This document shows positions 8,633 to 16,112 of a DNA stretch of 64,000 nt, in pieces. A program made the position numbers and the translations under genes. How positions within the stretch are numbered: position 1 is the stretch's first letter; each line of letters opens with the position of its first letter. The DNA comes from Actinoalloteichus hoggarensis (lineage in GTDB: Bacteria > Actinomycetota > Actinomycetes > Mycobacteriales > Pseudonocardiaceae): contig NZ_CP022521.1 in the NCBI RefSeq assembly GCF_002234535.1, positions 5,208,001 through 5,272,000 of the forward strand, read 5' to 3'. The notes under the pieces were generated by a model. The model saw only the letters and a list, made by a program, of their open reading frames with translations, did not search any database and was not told the DNA's origin.

Positions 8633-9754
8633 GGTTCCGGGGAGGATCAGGCGGGTGAGGCGTCGCTTCTGCCGTTCGGAGGAGAGTTGAGCGGCGAGGC
8701 GGCGGGCTTGTCCGGCGTAGGTGCGGGCCGCGTCGCGGTCGCCGGTCGCGGCGTGTGCGTGAGCGAGGTCGACGAGCAGGCTTGCGCGGGCGCGGCTGAA
8801 GGTTGCCGGGTGGCCGTCTAGCGCGTCGGTCAACTGGGCGATGGCGTCGGGTTCGCCGAGTCGGGCGATGGCGTTCCCGCGCCAGCGGACAAGGTGCGTT
8901 CCGCCGAGGAAGACGAACGGTAACGCGGGATCGCGTGGGTCGGCGGGTAGGAGCGCGTCCGCTTCGTCGAACGCGCGTAGCGCATCGTCTCGGCGGCCGT
9001 CGGCGGCAAGGACTTCGCCGAGGGTCGCGGCGAGCCATGCCCGCAGAAGTGGAGCCACCCCGTGCCGCCCGAGCGTGACCGCTTCGGAGACCAGCTCGAC
9101 GGCGGCACCGGTTTCGTCGATCTCCAGAAGCACCATGGCCTGTTCGGCCTGCGCGTGTGCCAGCAGCGAGGGTGACTCGGCCTCCCGCGCGGCTGCCTTG
9201 GCGCGTTCGTAGTGCTGCCATGCCTGGGTGGTCGATCCCCGGTCCAGCGACGTCCACCCGGCGAGGGTGCTCGCCTCGGTCAGGGTCCCCGCTAACGGTG
9301 CGCGTTGGGCGCTGAGCAGTGCATGACTCAGCAGGTCTTCCATCTGGCCGATCTGGCTGCGAAGTTGATCGAGCAGGACCACCGAGCCGAAGCGTTGATC
9401 CATGTGGCGGGCGTGGTCGACCTGTCTACGGAACAGCTCCACCGTCTCTGGATCAAGGCGCTGCGCGACGATCAGCCGATCGGCAAGCTCGGTGGCCGCG
9501 TCGTCGACGCCGTCATCCTCGGTGGGGAAGCCGAGTTCGGCGTTGGTTCGGCCGTAGACGTCGCGGAACAGCGCCTGGTAGTACGGCGCCGGTGTCTCGT
9601 GTCCGTTCTCCCAGCGAGAGAGTTTGGTCTTGAGGCTGCGGCCGGTGGCGATGGCGGCATTCGTCGCGTCGGCACGCGCCAATAGCAGCCGGATCACGGC
9701 GTCTTGGCTGTGTCCCAACTCTTGACGCACCCGCGCCAACAAGGTTTTCGCCAT
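8615..9754 (-). CDS. XRE-type regulator with TPR-like C-terminal domain (copy 1)
   Basis: 379 residues. The N-terminal 70 or so look like a Cro/C1-type helix-turn-helix (LSRWENGHETPAPYYQALF), followed by a long Ala/Leu-rich helical repeat region of TPR type that often binds a small molecule or peptide signal. The C-terminal two-thirds resembles the protein at 16113-17357 (shared words include RSQIGQMEDLL versus RAKIGQIEPLL, TLAGW, AWQHYE and AAARE). It probably controls element maintenance or the neighbouring NUDIX gene, with which it overlaps tail to tail. A cluster of GGTTATCGG repeats lies about 40 bases upstream of its start and may be its operator. Confidence 0.85.
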   Translation of the reverse strand: MAKTLLARVRQELGHSQDAVIRLLLARADATNAAIATGRSLKTKLSRWENGHETPAPYYQALFRDVYGRTNAELGFPTEDDGVDDAATELADRLIVAQRLDPETVELFRRQVDHARHMDQRFGSVVLLDQLRSQIGQMEDLLSHALLSAQRAPLAGTLTEASTLAGWTSLDRGSTTQAWQHYERAKAAAREAESPSLLAHAQAEQAMVLLEIDETGAAVELVSEAVTLGRHGVAPLLRAWLAATLGEVLAADGRRDDALRAFDEADALLPADPRDPALPFVFLGGTHLVRWRGNAIARLGEPDAIAQLTDALDGHPATFSRARASLLVDLAHAHAATGDRDAARTYAGQARRLAAQLSSERQKRRLTRLILPGTSSLGA

Positions 9755-9790
9755 CGTCGACCACCATAGCGATAGCCCGCCGACCTGCGC

Positions 9791-9823
9791 GGTTATCGGG
9801 GGTTATCGGTCCCCCCGTTAACC
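9791..9823. promoter_or_regulatory. Iterated GGTTATCGG sites upstream of the XRE-TPR gene
   Basis: GGTTATCGG occurs at 9791-9799 and 9801-9809, followed by the inverted near-copy CCGTTAACC at 9815-9823. Spacing of ten bases places them on one helix face. They lie upstream of the gene starting at 9754, so autoregulation is a reasonable inference. Confidence 0.45.
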
Positions 9824-9897
9824 GGTGACAACTGTTGAGCAGCGGATTTCTGCCGTTTCTTGGTCACATGAGCGCAGCACTGAACAACAGCCACCGG

Positions 9898-10284
9898 CTA
9901 GCGGGAGTCGTCCCGTCCGCCGGGCTGGTCGAACGCTCGGGCAAGGCGATCGTCCAGGGTGTCCAGTCGCTCGGCGATGGCGGTCAGACCGTCTTCGATG
10001 GCGGCAAGTCGTTCGTCCACGGTGAGCGGTCTACCTGCGTCGTTGACGTCTGGCGGGCGGGTTCCCGCGAGCACGGCGGCCAGGTGGTGGGGATGCCACT
10101 CCAAGGCGACGGACAGGGCTTCGAGGGTGCGGGCACTGCGCTTACGGCGGGTGGTGTCGTACTGGAGTTCGCGGACGATCGCCTGCGAGACCCGCGACCG
10201 CTCGGCGACCTCGCGTTGTTTGATGCCCAGTTCGTGAATGCGGTCGTCGATCGCTCGCGCGACTGCCGCCCAGTCTTCCGCCAC
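9898..10284 (-). CDS. Small XRE-family regulator
   Basis: 128 residues with a Cro/C1-type helix-turn-helix at about 18-45 (LGIKQREVAERSRVSQAIVR) and a C-terminal coiled-coil-like segment (DERLAAIEDGLTAIAERLDT). It probably represses the divergent excisionase/transfer operon: an inverted repeat sits between the two genes at 10390-10407. A multiply frameshifted relative lies outside the element at 26147-26516 and keeps words such as DERLAAIED and SQAI, so this gene type has entered the chromosome more than once. Confidence 0.88.
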   Translation of the reverse strand: MAEDWAAVARAIDDRIHELGIKQREVAERSRVSQAIVRELQYDTTRRKRSARTLEALSVALEWHPHHLAAVLAGTRPPDVNDAGRPLTVDERLAAIEDGLTAIAERLDTLDDRLARAFDQPGGRDDSR

Positions 10285-10389
10285 GTACTCCTCCGCGCTC
10301 CGCCTTGAGCGCCGAGATTAGCGCGGACCCGGAAATACGCAGGACCACTCACAGCGTGCACGCCTATATCGGCTCACTATGCCTTTGAT

Positions 10390-10407
10390 TGCGCCAATAC
10401 TGGCGCA
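10390..10407. promoter_or_regulatory. Inverted repeat in the divergent regulator/excisionase promoter region
   Basis: TGCGCCA-ATAC-TGGCGCA, a perfect seven-base inverted repeat, 49 bases before the excisionase-like start and about 105 bases from the XRE gene start. A possible -35-like TTGATT (10385-10390) abuts it. Candidate operator for the XRE regulator. Confidence 0.5.
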
Positions 10408-10456
10408 CAATGGGCGAGATATCGGCCGGTGGTGTGTGCGCGGAAGGGCACAACTC

Positions 10457-10738
10457 ATGCGAGCACGGCGAAGTACGGAACCGGCCCCGTTGTTCTTCAC
10501 AGTGCGGGAGACCGCCGAAATCCTCCGAGTCGACACGGCGACGATCTACCGGGCGATCCGGGAGGACGCCTTCCCCTCGGTGAAGGTGCGGACCCGGTAC
10601 GTGGTGCCGGTCGCGGCACTGGAGGAGCTGATCGACGAGGCCGCCGAGCACGGCGGCTGTGTCGACGTCGCGGCCATGGCGACGCGACGGCGACAGGAAC
10701 GCGACGTGGCGCGGGCGCTCGGCGGTGGTCTCCGATGA
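10457..10738 (+). CDS. Excisionase-like helix-turn-helix protein
   Basis: 93 residues. The middle reads FFTVRETAEILRVDTATIYR, the MerR-like winged helix-turn-helix of DNA-binding excisionases (helix_turn_helix_17 type). The ATG at 10457 was chosen because GGAAGGG lies eight bases upstream; an earlier ATG at 10379 would run through the operator region. It would bend DNA at the attachment sites and steer the integrase toward excision. The stop overlaps the start of the WhiB-like gene (ATGA), so the genes are co-translated. Confidence 0.82.
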   Translation: MRARRSTEPAPLFFTVRETAEILRVDTATIYRAIREDAFPSVKVRTRYVVPVAALEELIDEAAEHGGCVDVAAMATRRRQERDVARALGGGLR

Positions 10739-11088
10739 GCGTCGATCGTGAGCACCTTGCGGAGCTTGTCGCCGGGTTGGACCGGTGGCGGGACACCCCG
10801 GATGACGTCCTGGCCGACGCGGTGATCCGCGACGGCCGATGCGTGTGGGTCTTCACCGAGGGAGACGCGCCCGCACCGAGCGGGGATGAGGACGCGGATC
10901 GGGAGCTTGCCCGGCGGCTCTGCGCGGGCTGTCCGGTGGCCGGTCCCTGTCTCGAACTGGAGCTGCGTACCGCCGGTGACCGGACCGCCGGCGTGTGGGG
11001 CGGGCTCGCCGAGGACGACCGGCGGGCGCTGCTGCCGCTGTGGGTCGCTCGGCGGTCCGCCGTGGACGGAGAGGAGTCGGACCGATGA
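10735..11088 (+). CDS. WhiB-like iron-sulfur regulator
   Basis: 117 residues. Four cysteines have WhiB spacing: one in GRCVW, then CAGCPVAGPC (C-x2-C-x5-C), followed by the GVWGG turn typical of the family. Such proteins bind a [4Fe-4S] cluster and work with the principal sigma factor. Starts inside the stop of the excisionase-like gene and its own stop overlaps the next start, so it belongs to the transfer operon. AICE and phage WhiB-like proteins are known; the target here is unknown. Confidence 0.85.
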   Translation: MSVDREHLAELVAGLDRWRDTPDDVLADAVIRDGRCVWVFTEGDAPAPSGDEDADRELARRLCAGCPVAGPCLELELRTAGDRTAGVWGGLAEDDRRALLPLWVARRSAVDGEESDR

Positions 11089-11291
11089 ACGTCACCTTGT
11101 CATTGACCGTGATCTTCGTGGTGTGGGGCGGGTGGCTGCTCGTCCGGCGGGAGATGCCGTTGGTCTACGGGCTGCCGATCCTGCTTGCCGGGCTGTTCCT
11201 CGGCGGCACGTCGTGGGGCGTCGCGTTGATCGACATCACCACCGACGTCGTCCACGGTCTGATCAACGCGGTCTCCCAGGTGGTGGGCTGA
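11085..11291 (+). CDS. Small two-segment membrane protein of the transfer operon
   Basis: 68 residues: MNVTLSLTVIFVVWGGWLLV is the first membrane segment and MPLVYGLPILLAGLFLGGT the second, with a short loop between. The ATG at 11085 overlaps the WhiB-like stop by four bases. No family recognised. Position between WhiB and the DUF2637 gene suggests a minor intermycelial-spread or transfer component (inference). Confidence 0.75.
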   Translation: MNVTLSLTVIFVVWGGWLLVRREMPLVYGLPILLAGLFLGGTSWGVALIDITTDVVHGLINAVSQVVG

Positions 11292-11293
11292 GC

Positions 11294-11989
11294 ATGGCCA
11301 CCACAGCGAAGAGCGAGGCGGCACCCCGGCAGGACGGTGCGACCACGGCCGGGCTGCTCGCGGTCGGCGGGGCGGTCGCGGTGCTGTCCTTCGACGGGCT
11401 GACCGGGTTCGCCGAGTTGGCCGGATTCCGGCAGTCGTTGCCGCTGCCGTTCCTCACCGAGGGGCTTCCGTTGGCGTGGCTGCTGCCGGTGGCCCTGGAC
11501 GCCTACGCCGTGGTGGCCACGCGGGTGTGGCTGCGCTCGCCCCACGCGAGCGCGGCCACCCGCGACACCGCCCGCAGACAGGCCTACGGGGCGGTGGGGC
11601 TGTCGGTGGTGTTCAACGGCGTCTATCACGCCGTCGATGCCCACCGTGACGGGAGCTGGTTGGCGGTGGGTGCGGCCGTCGCGTTGTCGGTGGTGCTGCC
11701 CGTGCTGTTGGCCTCCGTCGCGCATCTCGCGGCACGGGTGGCCGTCGACCGCACCGCCGCCGACGCACCCGACTTGATGCCCGAACCGAACGAGGCTGCG
11801 GAGTCGGTCGACGAGCCGGCCGACGCGGAATCGCCGAGTGAGGTGAAGGAACGCATGGCCGCGCATTGGCTCGCCGAACGGGAACAGGGCCGCGTGCTCT
11901 CCGGTGCCGAGCTTGACCGGCACTTCGGCACCCGCGAGTACGGCAGGCGTGTGGTTCGCGCGCTCAAGCGAGAGGAGGGGAACCGATGA
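11294..11989 (+). CDS. DUF2637 membrane protein, Spd-like transfer component
   Basis: 231 residues with about four membrane segments in the first 160 residues (AGLLAVGGAVAVLSFDGLTG, LAWLLPVALDAYAVVATRVW and others) and a hydrophilic C-terminal tail ending in a predicted DNA-binding-like stretch (LSGAELDRHFGTREYGRRV). DUF2637 proteins recur beside TraB/FtsK-type genes on actinomycete plasmids and are taken as spread (Spd) proteins. Begins two bases after the preceding stop; its own stop overlaps the next start by four bases. Confidence 0.82.
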   Translation: MATTAKSEAAPRQDGATTAGLLAVGGAVAVLSFDGLTGFAELAGFRQSLPLPFLTEGLPLAWLLPVALDAYAVVATRVWLRSPHASAATRDTARRQAYGAVGLSVVFNGVYHAVDAHRDGSWLAVGAAVALSVVLPVLLASVAHLAARVAVDRTAADAPDLMPEPNEAAESVDEPADAESPSEVKERMAAHWLAEREQGRVLSGAELDRHFGTREYGRRVVRALKREEGNR

Positions 11990-12600
11990 GCACACCACGA
12001 CGACGCAGCCTGGCCACGCGCACCGCCCTTCGGCGGGGAACTCGGTGGCTGCGGGACACCACACGACGCCGGTCCGTTGTTCGGCAGGTGCGGTGTTCCT
12101 GCGGAGACAGCTACCCGGCGGGCCAAGCCGCCCGGCACTTCGCCACGCACCGCACGGAACACCGCAAGCAGGCCGCGCGAGTGCCGATCCGTCGCACTCG
12201 CACGGCCCGCCCCATCCGCCGGGAGCCGACCGCAGGCAACCGGCCTGCCCGGCCGGGGACCGGAGTCGGTCACATCGATGCCTGGGTGTCCGCGACCGAA
12301 GCGCTCATCGGGCTCGAACCCTCGAACGTCGCCGAATTCGAGCGCATCCTGACCGCTTTTCAACGCGCCGTGGTCCTCGCGGGAAATCACCTCGCCGATC
12401 TCGGCGAGCGATGGACGGCCGATCATCAGATCGACCAACGCATCACCGCGCAGTTCGCCGAGGCGGGCGACCGATTCGCGGAGAGCAGTGAATGCTTCCG
12501 TGACGCACAGCAGCAACTCAAGGTCGTGTACCGCGCCTACCTCGAACTGATCGAATCCGGAACGGCGGTCCCGCGGCCGGAATTCTTCACCGAGAACTGA
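11986..12600 (+). CDS. Hypothetical AICE protein with Arg-rich N-terminus
   Basis: 204 residues. The N-terminal 90 are strongly basic and include CSCGDSYPAGQAARHFATHR, a possible small Cys/His metal site. The C-terminal half is helical (AFQRAVVLAGNHLADLGERW onward). No family recognised. It sits between the DUF2637 gene (four-base overlap) and the translocase gene, so a role in transfer or its regulation is plausible. Confidence 0.72.
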   Translation: MSTPRRRSLATRTALRRGTRWLRDTTRRRSVVRQVRCSCGDSYPAGQAARHFATHRTEHRKQAARVPIRRTRTARPIRREPTAGNRPARPGTGVGHIDAWVSATEALIGLEPSNVAEFERILTAFQRAVVLAGNHLADLGERWTADHQIDQRITAQFAEAGDRFAESSECFRDAQQQLKVVYRAYLELIESGTAVPRPEFFTEN

Positions 12601-12675
12601 TCCTCCGAAATACCCTCACTCACGTCTGCCGGGCGTGTGGCGATGCCGCACGCCCGGATTCGGAAGGGAATCATC

Positions 12676-14499
12676 ATGGTCGATTTCAGACGACGTCGAC
12701 GAACGCAGCACCGAGAATCGCCGTTCGTCGTTCTCTGGCGACATCGGCACCGGCTCGCCCCATTCTACGTCCTGTCAGCCACTTGGGCGGCCGGCGGACT
12801 CGCCTTCCACTGGCTCACGCCGATCACGACGGTATCGATCTGCCTGTTCGTCTTGGCGGTGGTCGCGATCTGGACGGGACAGGTTCTCGATCGCACGATC
12901 GAGCGCGCCTATGCCCGTGCGGTCGGCGGCACCGTCGCAGCCTGGATCGTGGCGGCGTCGGTGCTCGGCGCGGATCATCCCGTGCTGCTGCGGGTGCTCG
13001 CCGTCGGCGGCCTGCTGGGTGCCCTTCCGTGGTGGTTGCACCGCCGAGTCCGCGCACAGGTCCGTGTCGAACGCACCATCGCGGCGTGGCCGCGTGTCGC
13101 CGAGACGGCCGGGCTCGCCCGGTCCCGGTTGACCGGGGTTCTCGTCACCACGTGGGGATGGACCGGGCGGCTGCGGCTGGCCGCCGGGCAGACCGCGCGG
13201 GACGTCACCGGGAGACTCCGCACCGTCGAGAGCGCGCTGCGGCTCCCGGTCGGATCGGTCCGCGCCGAACCCTGGCCCGAGCGGGCGGACGTCGCCGTCA
13301 TGCGGGTGATCGAGTCCGACCCGCACTCCGACCCGGTGCACTGGGCGGGCAGCCCGGCGACCTCGATCGCCGACCCGATGCCGGTCGGTCCCTACGACGA
13401 CGGCGACGTCTGCCGCGTCCCGCTGTACGACCGGCAGAGCGGGACGCACCACGCGCTGATCGCCGGCACGAACGGGTCCGGCAAGTCGGGCCTGCTCAAC
13501 CTCATGGCCTGCCACGCCGTCACAGCACCCGACGCGGTGCTGTGGGCGATCGACCTCAAGGGTGGGATCGAGCTGCGTCCCTGGTGGCCGGTGACCGACT
13601 GGCTGTCCACTACGGCGGACTCCGCGCGCACGATGCTGGCCGCGTTACGAGAGGTCATCGACGTGCGCGGAAGCGTTGCGACGAACCGGGTGTGGCAGGC
13701 GAGCCCGGAACAGCCGGTGATCGTGGTCCTGATCGACGAGGCCGCCGAACTGCCCGTGGAGTGCGTGCCCGACCTGGAGTCGGTCGCCCGACGCGGTCGG
13801 GCGCTCGGCGTCGCCCTGGTGCTCGCCACCCAGTACCCGACGGTCAACGCGGTCGGCTCCGCACAGGTCCGTGCCCAGCTCCGCACGCGGGTGGCGTTCC
13901 GGTTCTTGAAGACCGGCGAGGCGTCCACCGTGCTCCGGGACACCAGCGGGACCGATCCGGCGGTGATCCGCAAGGACCGGCCCGGCTGCGGCTACGTGGA
14001 AGCCGCCGGGGCCGAGCGTCCCGCCCTCGTCCGTTGCTACTGGGTCACCGACGACCTCGTCTCCCATGTCGTCGAGACGTGGCGCGGCAGGCAACCGGCG
14101 CTCGATCCCGCGACCGCCGACGTCGTCTCGACGTTCCCGGCAGACGGGGACGACGAACGGGACGCCCCGCCGAGCATCCCGGCAGCACGGCAGACCGACT
14201 CGGTTGCCGAGGAAGCCGCCGTGCCGCTGGCCGCACTCGCCGAGCCTGGACCGGCGACCCGCTCGCCCGCCAAGAAGCGACTCGACAACGAGCAGGCCCG
14301 TGCGGCACTGCGAGCAGCGCTGTCTGGCGTGGGGGAGGAGGGCACGACGGTGGAGGCGCTCGGCGCGGCGTGTGATCGCCGCAAGACGTGGATCTACCGC
14401 GAGCTGGATGCGCTGGAGTCCGCGCGGCTGGTCGAGCGCACCGGCCGACACGGCTACTACCGAGGGACCCCGCGCCTGCGGAACGAGCCTGCCGAGTAG
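12676..14499 (+). CDS. FtsK/SpoIIIE-type conjugal DNA translocase (TraB/TraSA-like)
   Basis: About 607 residues. Three hydrophobic segments near the N-terminus anchor the protein. The motor domain has Walker A GTNGSGKS at about 264-271 and Walker B VVLIDEAAEL at about 349-358, and the C-terminal 70 residues form a winged helix (TVEALGAACDRRKTWIYREL) comparable to the DNA-recognising gamma domain. Single FtsK-like proteins of this type move double-stranded plasmid DNA between mycelia in actinomycetes. The ATG at 12676 is preceded by GGAAGGGA; an earlier frame start at 12637 lacks support. Last gene of the plus-strand transfer operon. Confidence 0.93.
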   Translation: MVDFRRRRRTQHRESPFVVLWRHRHRLAPFYVLSATWAAGGLAFHWLTPITTVSICLFVLAVVAIWTGQVLDRTIERAYARAVGGTVAAWIVAASVLGADHPVLLRVLAVGGLLGALPWWLHRRVRAQVRVERTIAAWPRVAETAGLARSRLTGVLVTTWGWTGRLRLAAGQTARDVTGRLRTVESALRLPVGSVRAEPWPERADVAVMRVIESDPHSDPVHWAGSPATSIADPMPVGPYDDGDVCRVPLYDRQSGTHHALIAGTNGSGKSGLLNLMACHAVTAPDAVLWAIDLKGGIELRPWWPVTDWLSTTADSARTMLAALREVIDVRGSVATNRVWQASPEQPVIVVLIDEAAELPVECVPDLESVARRGRALGVALVLATQYPTVNAVGSAQVRAQLRTRVAFRFLKTGEASTVLRDTSGTDPAVIRKDRPGCGYVEAAGAERPALVRCYWVTDDLVSHVVETWRGRQPALDPATADVVSTFPADGDDERDAPPSIPAARQTDSVAEEAAVPLAALAEPGPATRSPAKKRLDNEQARAALRAALSGVGEEGTTVEALGAACDRRKTWIYRELDALESARLVERTGRHGYYRGTPRLRNEPAE

Positions 14500-14532
14500 G
14501 CACGGAGGGGGCGCGGCGGGGGTGCGTTCCGG

Positions 14533-14563
14533 GGGAGGTTCCGCGACCCGTGCGGAACTTCCC
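14533..14563. terminator. Strong hairpin after the translocase gene (terminator or clt-like locus)
   Basis: Twelve-base arms GGGAGGTTCCGC and GCGGAACTTCCC, 11 of 12 matching, around a seven-base loop, 33 bases after the translocase stop. Further GCGGAAC-type words follow (about 14618) with an alternating CG tract (about 14567-14581). It lies between convergent genes, so a bidirectional terminator is simplest; a DNA site read by the translocase (clt) is an alternative. Confidence 0.5.
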
Positions 14564-14772
14564 TTACGCGCGCACGCGCGCGCCTGCGCGTCGGGCCGCC
14601 GATCAGCGCCGCGCGGAACAGTCCGGACACCACAGCGCGGCCGGTCCGTGGGTGACAGCCCAGGGCCGGCCGCGCCGAGATGATGAACGATGAGACGGGC
14701 TGACGAATCAGACGCGGAAGAGGCATTCGTCAGCCTTGTGCCACGGCCTCACCTCCTCTCGTTCGATGTCCC

Positions 14773-15138
14773 TCACGCGGGCCGGATCAATCGCAGCGAG
14801 CGCGGCAGCCACAGCCCACTCGGCGTCCGACCGGTGAGGTCCGGTGCCCCCCGCTCACCCGGTGCGGGCAGATGCAACAGCTCCGCCGCCGCAGCCAGGA
14901 ATGTGCCCTCATAGCTCCAGACCGCCCGTTGATCCGAGAACAGCCCCTGCCCTTCGTCGCGGTCCCGCACCCGACTCGCGGTCGCGTCGTCCTCCGCGCG
15001 GATATGGAGCGAGTCGACGTGTCCGGGCCACCCGTAGGAGGCGAGCACCGTGTAACGCACCTCGCGATCACCGGGCGCGAGACTGAACGTGAATCCTCGG
15101 CGCAGCAGAGCCGAGTACATGCGATCGACGGAATTCAT
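14773..15138 (-). CDS. Hypothetical AICE protein
   Basis: 121 residues, MNSVDRMYSALLRRGFTFSL onward, acidic in the middle and with no recognised domain. It is the third gene of a minus-strand group behind the Prim-Pol gene, ten bases after the small membrane protein. Codon bias fits the neighbours. A plasmid-maintenance function would suit the position but nothing in the sequence shows it. Confidence 0.6.
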   Translation of the reverse strand: MNSVDRMYSALLRRGFTFSLAPGDREVRYTVLASYGWPGHVDSLHIRAEDDATASRVRDRDEGQGLFSDQRAVWSYEGTFLAAAAELLHLPAPGERGAPDLTGRTPSGLWLPRSLRLIRPA

Positions 15139-15148
15139 TGCCCACCCG

Positions 15149-15334
15149 CTAATGTCGTCGTCGAATGATGACCCTCTTTATTCGCCACCACCGACGCCAA
15201 CACCATTCGGCGAACAACAACCAGAACAGATCCAGCGCCGGAAGAAGACGAAGGACGATGATCGCTTCGGCGATCACCGCGCCCGATAACAGCGACCATG
15301 CGACGTCATAGGCGTCCATCCCAGACGGCGTCAT
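15149..15334 (-). CDS. Small membrane protein coupled to Prim-Pol
   Basis: 61 residues. One long hydrophobic span (VAWSLLSGAVIAEAIIVLRL and LPALDLFWLLFAEW) is followed by an Arg/Trp-rich tail ending RIKRVIIRRRH, typical of a tail facing the cytoplasm. Its ATG overlaps the Prim-Pol stop in TGATG, so translation is coupled. Function unknown. Confidence 0.6.
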   Translation of the reverse strand: MTPSGMDAYDVAWSLLSGAVIAEAIIVLRLLPALDLFWLLFAEWCWRRWWRIKRVIIRRRH

Positions 15335-15939
15335 CACGTCGAAGCCCGCGACCAGCGGACGGCGGAGATCGCCTGACACAGTGCCTCTTGAACCACCCGA
15401 GAACTTCCCAACATGATCGGGCAGGCGTCCGGCGGAAACCACCACCGCACCGGACCGACCCCGGTCGTCGTCGGCGGAGCAGGAAACACCGCGCCCGGCT
15501 TCAGGAGGAACACGCTTCGGAAACTCCGCAGCTCCAGACGAAGAGCGGGGATCGGCTCGATCAGGAACAGAATCCGACCCTCGGGATGAACCAGTGTCGG
15601 CGTAGGCGCGTCCCGGAACACCGAGAACCTGGCTGCCGCCACTCCCAGCTCGGCGGGAACCGAGATCGCCGCGAAACCGCACCCGGCGGCCAGCAACACG
15701 GAGAACGGCGCAGCCGTCCACCACCGTTCGATCTGACTGTGCCGGCTGGTCGCCTCGGTACGGGGCACGACAGGAAGCAGGCCAGGCACCCGTAGACCGC
15801 TGTCCGGCCGGAAGTACTTCGTCCCATTCCACCGTGCGCCGGGCAGCACGCGCCATCCATATCCGGCATACGCCACGGCGGCACGCTTCAACGCGATGGC
15901 GACCGGCGTCTTCCGACGTCTCCTACCTCGGCGCGGCAC
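15334..15939 (-). CDS. Bifunctional DNA primase/polymerase (Prim-Pol), short AICE type
   Basis: About 201 residues from a GTG at 15939, chosen for the AGGGAG six bases before it. The opening VAIALKRAAVAYAGYGWRVL is the start pattern of the primase-polymerase N-terminal domain. Members of this family act as the replication protein of one class of AICEs, in place of RepSA or RepAM. The acidic catalytic residues are not obvious and the protein lacks a helicase part, so it may be a reduced or auxiliary form. No other replication initiator is present in the element. Divergent from the second XRE-TPR regulator. Confidence 0.62.
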   Translation of the reverse strand: MPRRGRRRRKTPVAIALKRAAVAYAGYGWRVLPGARWNGTKYFRPDSGLRVPGLLPVVPRTEATSRHSQIERWWTAAPFSVLLAAGCGFAAISVPAELGVAAARFSVFRDAPTPTLVHPEGRILFLIEPIPALRLELRSFRSVFLLKPGAVFPAPPTTTGVGPVRWWFPPDACPIMLGSSRVVQEALCQAISAVRWSRAST

Positions 15940-16112
15940 CTCAGGCTCCCTCCGTGACCGACACCCGCATGTCGTTCCGGGTGTGGGACACAGCAGAAGG
16001 GGTGAGGCCGCAGGTGAGAAAGGAGGTGAAATCTTGTCGATAACGTAGGCGGTACGCTGATATAGGCCTGATCGTGCGTATCCGGCCACGGGGAACCGAG
16101 GTGACACGGGCG

